Assembly: GCA_938009335.1 (NCBI GenBank)
Contig: CALLHT010000007.1
Span: forward strand, 1 to 5,711
From: an uncultured Rhizobiaceae group bacterium
GTDB lineage: Bacteria > Pseudomonadota > Alphaproteobacteria > Rhizobiales > Rhizobiaceae
DNA length: 5,711 nucleotides
Direction of reading: 5' to 3'
The translations under genes and the position numbers were made by a program. This document shows, in pieces, positions 1 through 5,705 of this stretch. Below the pieces are notes generated by a model. It was not told the origin of the DNA. It was given only the letters and a program-made list of their open reading frames with translations, and did no database searches. Position 1 is the first letter of the stretch, and each line of letters starts with the position of its first letter.

Positions 1-575
1 CGCTTGTTCACCGGAATATCGCACGGCTCACAAACAGTACCACCGGAGTGGTGCATTGCAGGTGCCATATAGGCAAGCTTCACGAAGGTTTGGAAATCTT
101 CAATCGTGGCGTAGCGGCGCTCGCCTTCAAGGTCGCGAACAAATGGAGGTCCGTAAACTGGGGCAAACACGGTGTGCTTGCCGCCAATCTCAACATTGCG
201 TTGTGGATTGCGCGCATGCTGGGTAAATGACGAAGGTGCCGTTTTCATCAACTCACGGCACAAACCTTTCGGAAAGTGAACCCGCTCGCCCTGAACATCA
301 GCGCCAGCGTCTTTCCACATTTTCAGCGCTTCTTCATCATCCGAATAGATAACACCGACCTCTTCCATGAGGGTATCAGCATTTTCTTCGATAATTTCTA
401 TCGCTTCCTGACTAAGGATGTCTGTTGGCTCAAGACCACGAACGAGATTTGGCAAGGATATAAGCTGCGGTCCGGAACGCGATTGACGTCGTGCGGCAGC
501 ACCTCCCCCGCCACGGCCTCTGCGTCCGCCGCCGCGACGGCCAGTTTCTTCAACGGGTGTTTCATCCACACTCAT
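1..575 (-). CDS. mttB: MttB-family trimethylamine/quaternary amine methyltransferase, N-terminal part (cut by window edge)
   Basis: This is the N-terminal 191 residues of an MttB-family protein; the rest lies beyond the left edge. Family members transfer a methyl group from a methylated amine (trimethylamine, or glycine betaine, proline betaine or carnitine in non-pyrrolysine members) to Co(I) of a partner corrinoid protein in the cytoplasm. Family-like sequence starts near residue 36 (QLISLPNLV), continues through a helical stretch (residues 55-90) and ends with the HHSGGTVCEPCDIPVNK segment (175-191). Residues 12-33 form an Arg/Gly-rich, probably disordered tail (8 Arg, 9 Gly). The start ATG (573-575) follows AAGGA (complement of 584-588) with an 8-nt gap. 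No in-frame stop occurs in the visible part. The position that is pyrrolysine in archaeal MttB lies outside the window, so the substrate class cannot be decided. The gene is divergent from the SAM methyltransferase. Family assignment is firm; substrate is unknown. Confidence 0.9.
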   Translation of the reverse strand, partial: MSVDETPVEETGRRGGGRRGRGGGGAAARRQSRSGPQLISLPNLVRGLEPTDILSQEAIEIIEENADTLMEEVGVIYSDDEEALKMWKDAGADVQGERVHFPKGLCRELMKTAPSSFTQHARNPQRNVEIGGKHTVFAPVYGPPFVRDLEGERRYATIEDFQTFVKLAYMAPAMHHSGGTVCEPCDIPVNK

Positions 576-724
576 GGGTCATATCCTTGTTGCCGGAATT
601 AGATTACCTTAGCATTAGGTTTTATGCGACCATCCAATATCAACATGCCTTATTGCGCCAAGGATTGGTCTAAATCTGCCAACCCAAACATAGGCAAGTG
701 CGCGCCGAAAGTGAGGAACAGCAA
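576..724. promoter_or_regulatory. Divergent intergenic region between mttB and the SAM methyltransferase gene
   Basis: This gap of about 150 bp must carry the promoter for the leftward mttB gene and probably one for the rightward methyltransferase gene. The visible signals are the two ribosome binding sites at its ends: TCCTT at 584-588 (AAGGA on the minus strand) and GAGGA at 713-717. I saw no convincing -35/-10 pair, B12-box riboswitch element, tRNA or strong hairpin in it. The regulatory role is inferred from gene orientation. Confidence 0.45.
713..717 (+). promoter_or_regulatory. Ribosome binding site that decides the methyltransferase start
   Basis: GAGGA lies 7 nt before the ATG at 725. 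It favours that ATG over the in-frame GTG at 698, which has only a weak AGG-like match upstream. Confidence 0.7.
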
Positions 725-1324
725 ATGAGTGACACCAAAACTATTGAAGCCTATAACCTCAATGCCGAGGATTATCACACGCGCTTTCCGGTAGAAAAAC
801 CCAATAAAGCATTGATAATGTTCATGGAAGAGCTTCCCGAAGGCGGAAGAATATTGGACCTGGGATGCGGTCCCGGAAACTGGGCTCGTTTCATGAAAGA
901 AGCCGGGTTTGATGTGGACGCGACGGATGCATCTCTGGAAATGGTAAAAATTGCTCGTGACGCCTTTGGTATCAATGCACGGAAAGCGACCTTTGATGAG
1001 ATATCAGGCTCAGCTGTTTATGATGGCGTATGGGCAAATTTCAGCCTGTTACATGCAGAACGATCTGCATTCCCGAAGCACCTCACAGCATTAAACGAAG
1101 CTCTCAAGCCCGGCGGCGCCTTCCATATCGGCATGAAACTTGGAGCCGACGCCAACCGCGACCGGCTGGATCGGTTTTATACCTATTACGAAGAGAATGA
1201 ACTTCTGCAGCATCTGAAAGACGCTGGTTTTGAGACATTAAATGTTAAAACGGGCAAAGAAGTAGGCCTTGCAGGCAATGAAGATCCGTTCGCGTTAATC
1301 CTATGCAAAAAACCGACAGAGTAA
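725..1324 (+). CDS. Class I SAM-dependent methyltransferase, substrate unknown
   Basis: A 199-residue protein with a Rossmann-fold class I S-adenosylmethionine methyltransferase pattern of usual length. Motif I is RILDLGCGPG at residues 42-51, binding the cofactor. The acidic end of strand 2 is near D68 (VDATDAS). GVWANFSLLH at 101-110 fits motif II, and LKPGGAFHIG at 127-136 fits motif III. The N-terminus (AYNLNAEDYHTRF) resembles that of UbiE-like and other small-molecule methyltransferases, but the acceptor cannot be read from the sequence. No signal peptide or membrane segment is seen, so it is probably cytoplasmic. An alternative GTG start at 698 would add nine residues but has a poorer ribosome binding site. 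It faces away from mttB and is followed by a 105-bp gap before cytochrome b561. Any link to corrinoid-dependent methyl transfer is unproven, since these enzymes use SAM rather than a corrinoid. Confidence 0.88.
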   Translation: MSDTKTIEAYNLNAEDYHTRFPVEKPNKALIMFMEELPEGGRILDLGCGPGNWARFMKEAGFDVDATDASLEMVKIARDAFGINARKATFDEISGSAVYDGVWANFSLLHAERSAFPKHLTALNEALKPGGAFHIGMKLGADANRDRLDRFYTYYEENELLQHLKDAGFETLNVKTGKEVGLAGNEDPFALILCKKPTE

Positions 1325-1362
1325 TTTTCACACCTTCACATCATGTTGAAGGAGAATAGCCT

Positions 1363-1396
1363 GCATTCCTTGACGCATTTCAAGGCATTCTAGTAA
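1363..1396 (+). promoter_or_regulatory. Possible promoter with overlapping dyad upstream of cytochrome b561
   Basis: TTGACG at 1370-1375 is a good -35 match, and TAGTAA at 1391-1396 is a weak -10 candidate with a short 15-bp spacer. The -35 sits inside an inverted repeat, CCTTGA (1368-1373), 6-nt loop, TCAAGG (1380-1385). Three GCATTY copies start at 1363, 1375 and 1385. Another dyad, CCTTCA-N8-TGAAGG, lies upstream at 1333-1352. No T-run follows either dyad, so operators fit better than terminators. This is pattern-based inference only. Confidence 0.25.
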
Positions 1397-1429
1397 GCTT
1401 TTCAAAATGTTGATGTGAGGAGAAAGTCG

Positions 1430-1969
1430 ATGGAAACCGAAGGCCAACGAGGATACGCGCTACCGATGCGGCTGATTCATTGGCTCATGGCAGCCATGAT
1501 GCTCTACGTGATTGTGGTCGGCATCCTGATGGGTAATGGTTTTAAGGTTGGAAAACATTACGACTACCATCGTGCTACCGGCTTCCTTCTTATGATGCTG
1601 GTCATCGTTCGTCTCGTTATCTATCGCTTTACGACGCCACCCTCGCCCCTTCCAGTCGCGATGAGCCACATGCAGAAGCGTGCCGCTGAGGTTGTGCATT
1701 TTCTGCTATATTCAAGCCTCATCATTCAGCCGTTTCTTGGCTGGTATGCAACCAATGCCTGGGGTGTGAAAAAGATACCCTTTTTCTTTGAAGGATGGCA
1801 TCTGCCGCGAATTGTTGAGAAGGATCGAGAACTTGGCAATTTCCTTTTGGAAATCCACCACTATCTTGGCCTTTTCATTGCGGCGCTCGTTATCATCCAT
1901 ATCGGTGCGGCACTCATGCATCATTTCGTTTATAAAGACGATGTTCTGAAACGCATGATGAAGACATGA
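1430..1969 (+). CDS. Cytochrome b561 (CybB-type, prokaryotic) di-heme membrane protein
   Basis: A 179-residue integral membrane protein of the prokaryotic cytochrome b561 family, similar in length to E. coli CybB (about 176). These proteins bind b-type heme and move electrons between the quinone pool and partner proteins. Four hydrophobic segments are visible: about 14-34, 49-66, 87-108 and 143-164. The family-type histidines are present: H17 in LIHW at the start of helix 1, H47 in YHRATG before helix 2, H90 at the start of helix 3, and H143/H144 and H157 in helix 4. ATG 1430 follows AGGAG (1418-1422) with a 7-nt gap, so it is preferred over the in-frame GTG at 1415, which lies within that site. 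The stop codon overlaps the start of the next gene (ATGA at 1966-1969), implying translational coupling. The physiological electron partner is unknown; the coupled flavin-type protein is the obvious candidate. Confidence 0.9.
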   Translation: METEGQRGYALPMRLIHWLMAAMMLYVIVVGILMGNGFKVGKHYDYHRATGFLLMMLVIVRLVIYRFTTPPSPLPVAMSHMQKRAAEVVHFLLYSSLIIQPFLGWYATNAWGVKKIPFFFEGWHLPRIVEKDRELGNFLLEIHHYLGLFIAALVIIHIGAALMHHFVYKDDVLKRMMKT

Positions 1970-2919
1970 CAGTTTCCGATACAGCGTCAAAATCCCCTTA
2001 TCATGCTGGCGAAAAAGCCATTCACAAGCGCCTCGGCATATTAGAAAAACAGGAAGAAATCGGCCAGCGGGTTATCCGCGATCATATGCCAGATCAACAT
2101 AGGGAGTTTTTCCAACAACTTCCTTACTTTGTCGTGGGCAGCGTTGATGAACAAGACTGGCCATGGGCATCTATCCTGTTTGGAGAACCCGGTTTCATTT
2201 CCACAATGGATGACAAACATATCAAGGTCAGCGCAAAAACCGACCCGACAGACCCGCTTTCCGGCAATCTTGCGCCAGATGTACCACTTTCATTCCTGGG
2301 AATTGAAATGCATACCCGCAGGCGCAATCGCGCCAATGTTAGCGTTGAAGTAATCGATCATAACGGATTTCTAACGCGGGTGGATCAGTCCTACGGAAAC
2401 TGCCCGAAATACATCAACCATCGCAATCCGAAATTTACAAGAAGCGCTGAACCTTCAACCCGTTCGGTACGAAAGTTTTCGTCCATTGACATGGCTACTC
2501 AGCAAACCATCGAGGAAGCCGATTTTTTCTTTGTGGCGAGCCATATCAGCACCGAAACCGACAGAAGGATTGAGGGGGTGGATGTCAACCATCGTGGCGG
2601 AAAACCGGGGTTTATTCAGGTCGATGGAAACACCCTTACAATTCCAGATTATTTTGGAAACTTCATCTTCAACACACTTGGGAATTTCATGTTGAATCCG
2701 AAGGCCGGATTGGTCTTTCATAATCCGAAGAATGCATCGCTGGTTCAAATGGTTGGGACAACCGAAATCATCTGGGACGGCGATCCGATTTTGAAACATT
2801 TCGAGGGAGCCGAGCGCGCTTGGCGCTTTACGCTCGATCACGGTATTGAGCGGATGCAGACCGTTCCAATGCTTTGGAAACTTGAGGCTTTATCGCCTAG
2901 TTTTAAGGCACGTGGTTGA
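1966..2919 (+). CDS. Pyridoxamine 5'-phosphate oxidase-superfamily protein with two split-barrel domains
   Basis: A 317-residue soluble protein of the FMN-binding split-barrel (PNPOx-like) superfamily. The first domain (about 44-160) has PYFVVGSVD, GEPGFIS (73-79), LGIEMHTRRRNRANVSV (111-127) and QSYGNCPKYI (141-150), which match the PNPOx-like family often annotated as an FMN-binding oxidoreductase. The second half (about 184-305) repeats the pattern with DFFFVASH, GKPGFIQVD (212-220) and FGNFIFNTLGN (230-240). This points to an internal duplication. Some relatives, as I recall, carry C-terminal FAD/NAD-binding and 2Fe-2S domains; this one ends at residue 317 without them, so it would need an outside reductase. 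It is joined to cytochrome b561 by an ATGA overlap and has no strong ribosome binding site of its own. The substrate is unknown, and a role in making vitamin B6 should not be assumed. FMN binding is family inference. Confidence 0.85.
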   Translation: MTVSDTASKSPYHAGEKAIHKRLGILEKQEEIGQRVIRDHMPDQHREFFQQLPYFVVGSVDEQDWPWASILFGEPGFISTMDDKHIKVSAKTDPTDPLSGNLAPDVPLSFLGIEMHTRRRNRANVSVEVIDHNGFLTRVDQSYGNCPKYINHRNPKFTRSAEPSTRSVRKFSSIDMATQQTIEEADFFFVASHISTETDRRIEGVDVNHRGGKPGFIQVDGNTLTIPDYFGNFIFNTLGNFMLNPKAGLVFHNPKNASLVQMVGTTEIIWDGDPILKHFEGAERAWRFTLDHGIERMQTVPMLWKLEALSPSFKARG

Positions 2920-3031
2920 GTTTTAACGCTTAGCGGAATTCTTAACCTGTTTTCAACCCGTCGCATCCATTCTTCATTCAGTCGCAAAAAGGTTTTGTAA
3001 ATCAGCTTTTGCTTGCTAAATGCGAAGAATG

Positions 3032-3070
3032 ACGCAAAGTGCGTTTGGGAGACATCGCAAAAGTGCGATG
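3032..3070 (+). repeat. Two tandem related dyads upstream of the corrinoid protein gene
   Basis: The first dyad is ACGCA-AAG-TGCGT at 3032-3044. The second is CATCGCA-AAAG-TGCGATG at 3053-3070, a perfect 7-bp stem with a 4-nt loop. Both share a CGCAAA(A)GTGCG core, with centres about 23 bp apart. No T-run follows, which argues against a terminator. The similarity suggests two operator half-units for a regulator, or small RNA hairpins in the leader. The regulator is unknown. Confidence 0.5.
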
Positions 3071-3073
3071 AGG

Positions 3074-3079
3074 TATAGA
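3074..3079 (+). promoter_or_regulatory. Possible -10 element of the corrinoid protein gene
   Basis: TATAGA lies 34 bp before the chosen start codon, just after the second dyad. No good -35 is found at 16-18 bp upstream; that position is occupied by the start of the dyad at 3053-3070. An activator-dependent promoter would fit, but this is inference. No B12-box or other cobalamin riboswitch signature was seen in the 2920-3113 gap. Confidence 0.25.
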
Positions 3080-3102
3080 TAGCTGGAATTCAGCTTGAGT
3101 TT

Positions 3103-3106
3103 GGAG
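3103..3106 (+). promoter_or_regulatory. Ribosome binding site that decides the corrinoid protein start
   Basis: GGAG lies 7 nt before the ATG at 3114 but only 1 nt before the in-frame ATG at 3108. The second ATG is therefore the likely start. Confidence 0.7.
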
Positions 3107-3113
3107 AATGCCA

Positions 3114-3815
3114 ATGTCTGATGAAGACGAAATCATCCTATCGGAGCTAGACGACGACGAACTGGTAGCCCAGATGCATGATGACCTCTACGATGGCCTA
3201 AAAGAGGAAATCGAAGAAGGCACAAACATTTTATTGGGACGGGGCTGGACGCCTTACGACGTTCTGACCAAGGCACTGGTCGAAGGCATGCGGATTGTCG
3301 GCATCGACTTCCGTGACGGTATCCTGTTCGTGCCGGAGGTTCTACTTGCCGCGAACGCCATGAAATCGGGCATGACCATTCTACGCCCGCTCCTTGCTGA
3401 GACTGGCGCGCCTAAGCTTGGTTCAATGGTGATCGGAACAGTTAAGGGTGACATCCACGACATCGGCAAAAACCTTGTTGGCATGATGATGGAAGGAGCT
3501 GGCTTCGACGTTCATGATATCGGCATCAATACGGATGTTGACGGATATCTTGCAGCTATCGACGAGCACCAGCCAGACATTCTTGGCATGTCGGCGCTGC
3601 TAACAACAACCATGCCTTACATGAAGGTCGTAATCGACACGATGATCGAAAAAGGCATGCGCGATGATTATACAATCCTTGTAGGTGGCGCGCCGTTGAA
3701 CGAGGACTTCGGCAAAGCGATTGGCGCCGATGCCTATTGTCGTGATGCCGCGGTCGCCGTGGAAACCGCTAAAGAGTTCATGGCACGCAAGCACAACCAA
3801 ATGGCTACTGGCTGA
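3114..3815 (+). CDS. Methyltransferase cognate corrinoid protein (B12-binding, MttC/MtbC-like)
   Basis: A 233-residue cytoplasmic methyl carrier of the MtbC/MttC/MetH-like family. It holds a corrinoid whose cobalt accepts the methyl group from an MttB-type enzyme and passes it to a second methyltransferase. The N-terminal helical cap domain spans about residues 12-95 (TNILLGRGWTPYDVL, FVPEVLLAANAM). The Rossmann B12-binding domain spans about 103-225. It has the DIHDIG motif at 113-118, where H115 should be the lower axial cobalt ligand, followed by GKNLVGMMMEGAGF. Further signatures are GMSALLTTTM (158-167) and VGGAPL (190-195). All key residues and the family length (about 210-235) are present. 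The first 36 residues are strongly acidic (16 Asp/Glu, one Lys). It lies about 2.5 kb from mttB on the opposite strand and has its own upstream region and terminator. The exact substrate pathway is not determined by this protein. Confidence 0.93.
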   Translation: MSDEDEIILSELDDDELVAQMHDDLYDGLKEEIEEGTNILLGRGWTPYDVLTKALVEGMRIVGIDFRDGILFVPEVLLAANAMKSGMTILRPLLAETGAPKLGSMVIGTVKGDIHDIGKNLVGMMMEGAGFDVHDIGINTDVDGYLAAIDEHQPDILGMSALLTTTMPYMKVVIDTMIEKGMRDDYTILVGGAPLNEDFGKAIGADAYCRDAAVAVETAKEFMARKHNQMATG

Positions 3816-3846
3816 ACCAAAGTGCGGCATTTGGAAATTTGATCAA

Positions 3847-3871
3847 GGGCGCTCTTACAGCGCCCTTTTTT
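3847..3871 (+). terminator. Intrinsic terminator after the corrinoid protein gene
   Basis: A perfect 7-bp GC-rich stem (GGGCGCT at 3847-3853, AGCGCCC at 3859-3865) has a 5-nt loop (CTTAC) and is followed directly by six T. It starts 31 bp after the stop codon of the corrinoid protein gene, so it should end most of that transcript before DUF1638. Confidence 0.9.
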
Positions 3872-3917
3872 ATGATATGATTTCAACCATTGAAAACTCT
3901 TGGATCGGCATTCGGTC

Positions 3918-4547
3918 ATGACGTCAAAACTTCAAGCAGAAGCCTCTCCCGCAAAGCGTGTGCGCGTCATTGGTTGCGGGATGATAGCACGGGAAGTTCT
4001 GGCCATTAACGAGCAACTTGGCTTCGATCACGTTGATCTGAAATGCTTACCTGCTGAATACCACCATCATCCTGAAAGAATTGCACCTGAGATGGATAAG
4101 GCTATCGCCCGCGCCCGTGAAGAAGGGTTTGAAAACATCTTCGTGGGATACGCGGATTGCGGAACGGGCGGCGAACTGGACAAAGTCTGCATGAAGCACG
4201 GAGTAGAGCGGATTGCCGGACCGCATTGTTTTTCATTTTATATGGGCAATCAACAATTCGCCGAGGCCGATGGTGATTATTTGACGACGTTCTTCATCAC
4301 TGACTTTCTTGCGCGCCACTTCGAAACATTTATGAAGCGCCCACTTGGACTTGATCGCCACCCGGAACTTCTTCCCATGTATTTTGGCAATTACACACGC
4401 GCGCTTTATCTGGCACAGACTGAAGACCCGGAATTGGAAGCAAACGCACGAGAGGCAGCGGATTTTCTGGGGCTTGAATATGAATACCGCTTTACCGGGT
4501 TTGGAGACCTTACCCCTGCCCTGTCAGAAGCTGCAAACTCGGCATAG
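3918..4547 (+). CDS. DUF1638 domain protein, function unknown, corrinoid methyltransferase neighbour
   Basis: A 209-residue protein matching the DUF1638 pattern: RVRVIGCGMIAREVLA (14-29), LPAEYHHHPERI (44-55), VGYADCGTGGELD (76-88), GPHCFSFYMG (101-110) and MYFGNYTRALYL (154-165). No function is established for the family. I recall it next to MttB-type and corrinoid protein genes in bacteria and methanogens, which suggests a supporting role in corrinoid-dependent methyl transfer. C20, C81, H103 and C104 sit in the most family-like motifs and could form a metal or ligand site (inference). It is predicted cytoplasmic, with no signal peptide or membrane helix. ATG 3918 is chosen because it sits just before the family-like N-terminus. 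A TTG at 3900 in the same frame is less likely, and neither has a clear ribosome binding site. It lies 102 bp after the corrinoid gene, beyond a terminator. Confidence 0.87.
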   Translation: MTSKLQAEASPAKRVRVIGCGMIAREVLAINEQLGFDHVDLKCLPAEYHHHPERIAPEMDKAIARAREEGFENIFVGYADCGTGGELDKVCMKHGVERIAGPHCFSFYMGNQQFAEADGDYLTTFFITDFLARHFETFMKRPLGLDRHPELLPMYFGNYTRALYLAQTEDPELEANAREAADFLGLEYEYRFTGFGDLTPALSEAANSA

Positions 4548-4550
4548 GCT

Positions 4551-5705
4551 CTATTGTTGAAGCTTGTTAAGAGAAGCTTCTTGGGTGCGAACCAAGCTGG
4601 TTGGCGGCACCTTAGACCAAGTATCAACACCGTTCTTCCCAATCTCAAAACCTGACGCATAGAGTTTGCGCATTCGAACAGGGTCGAAGTTGAGCGACTC
4701 TTGTGCGATCGGAATATCATCTGGAATCGAGGTAATGTGAAATTTCACGCCGCTGTTTCTTGCCACAGTAAAATGACGATAGATTGTATCCCGTTGCAAT
4801 TCGCGAATAAGCTCAGCAATCGTTTTTTGGGTGATGCTGGCAAGGCTGGCTTTTACAGGTGTTGACGCATTAAAGCGCCGCGTGGTGCCATTCACAATCA
4901 TATAAAGGTTGCGGTCTGACAACGCTGAGGCGCCCATAAAGTCTGAATACAAAACAGGTTCTTTGACGCCGCCATCCACATGCGCTTGCCGCAATTGAAC
5001 CCCACGCTGAGGCTTGATGTATACTGGCTGGAAGAAACCCGGTACCGAAGCAGAAGCACGTAGCACCTTTTGAAAGTGCTGGACCGGGTTTGTACGACCG
5101 CCCTTAGCAATCTGCCCCATATCCCATATGACGAGTTCTCCCGCATCGAGGTTCGTGGTGGCAACATACAACCGACGTCCTTTGTCATGTTCAGCGGCAA
5201 TCTTTACGAGCAATTCTTCTGTGACATTCTCTTCAATTTGTTCCTTGAAGGGCTCGTTGTCATAAAGACTATCGCTTAGTATGCCGCTTAGGCCTCTTTT
5301 CTTGAAGATGGTTTCATTGGTCTGATTGGTATAAAGTTCACGTACCAAATCGTCATAGTCTGAACCAAGAAACGCATAGACCGACAAAAGCGCTCCGGTG
5401 GAGACCCCTGTCACCACATCAAAACTCGGACGCGTACCGCTAGCAGCCCATCCTGCCAAAACACCCGCACCAAACGCGCCATCTGCACCTCCGGCAGAAA
5501 GCGCTAGTACCGTGTGTTTATTATCATCTGCTGTAGCGGATGTATCGCCTGGCAGAACCGGACCCAAAACAGGATCAACAGCCTCTTGCGGCGTCTGTGT
5601 GCGAATATCGGCACTTTCCTGTGGCCGCGTAACAGAGCAAGCAACCAGCATTGCCGATAAAAGCACTGCCAAGAACCGTATACAGCGCTTTTTATTGCTG
5701 TGCAT
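4551..5705 (-). CDS. Patatin-like phospholipase family lipoprotein
   Basis: A 384-residue putative lipid acyl hydrolase with a lipoprotein signal. Residues 1-23 have a basic start (KKRCIR), a hydrophobic core (FLAVLLSAML) and the lipobox LVAC, with C23 as the expected lipidated residue, so it is probably membrane-anchored in the envelope. The patatin domain runs from about 64 to 300. It has the oxyanion loop SAGGADGAFGAG (70-81), nucleophile motif GVSTG with S102 (100-104), and catalytic aspartate D244 in DGG (244-246). D75 occupies part of the oxyanion loop where many patatins have Arg or Lys; I recall the Asp form in other bacterial patatin-like lipoproteins. Residues 24-63 look like a flexible linker. 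The start at 5705 leaves only 6 bp of upstream sequence, so no ribosome binding site can be judged, but the signal peptide supports it. The gene is convergent with DUF1638, 3 bp apart. The lipid substrate is unknown. Confidence 0.9.
   Translation of the reverse strand: MHSNKKRCIRFLAVLLSAMLVACSVTRPQESADIRTQTPQEAVDPVLGPVLPGDTSATADDNKHTVLALSAGGADGAFGAGVLAGWAASGTRPSFDVVTGVSTGALLSVYAFLGSDYDDLVRELYTNQTNETIFKKRGLSGILSDSLYDNEPFKEQIEENVTEELLVKIAAEHDKGRRLYVATTNLDAGELVIWDMGQIAKGGRTNPVQHFQKVLRASASVPGFFQPVYIKPQRGVQLRQAHVDGGVKEPVLYSDFMGASALSDRNLYMIVNGTTRRFNASTPVKASLASITQKTIAELIRELQRDTIYRHFTVARNSGVKFHITSIPDDIPIAQESLNFDPVRMRKLYASGFEIGKNGVDTWSKVPPTSLVRTQEASLNKLQQ

Noticed and set aside
48..602. Plus-strand open frames across the left part of the window
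   Set aside because: They are antisense to the MttB reading frame, which matches a known family over its full visible length and has a ribosome binding site.
1966..2919. Annotation as PdxH, the pyridoxine biosynthesis oxidase
   Set aside because: It is longer than the roughly 200-residue PdxH, has a double-domain layout, and lacks PdxH-like sequence apart from the shared fold pattern.
2914..2957. Possible terminator after the split-barrel gene
   Set aside because: An imperfect GGTTGAG/CTTAACC pairing spans the stop codon with a long loop and no proper T-run, so it is too weak to call.
2920..3113. Possible cobalamin riboswitch before the corrinoid gene
   Set aside because: I found no B12-box-like sequence, and the gap is short for such an element. 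The dyads there are small and similar to each other, which fits protein operators better.
3108..3113. Earlier in-frame ATG for the corrinoid protein
   Set aside because: It lies only 1 nt after GGAG, while the ATG at 3114 has a normal 7-nt gap.
4406..4720. Minus-strand frame spanning the DUF1638 and patatin ends
   Set aside because: It overlaps two well-supported genes in another frame and shows no recognisable domain.
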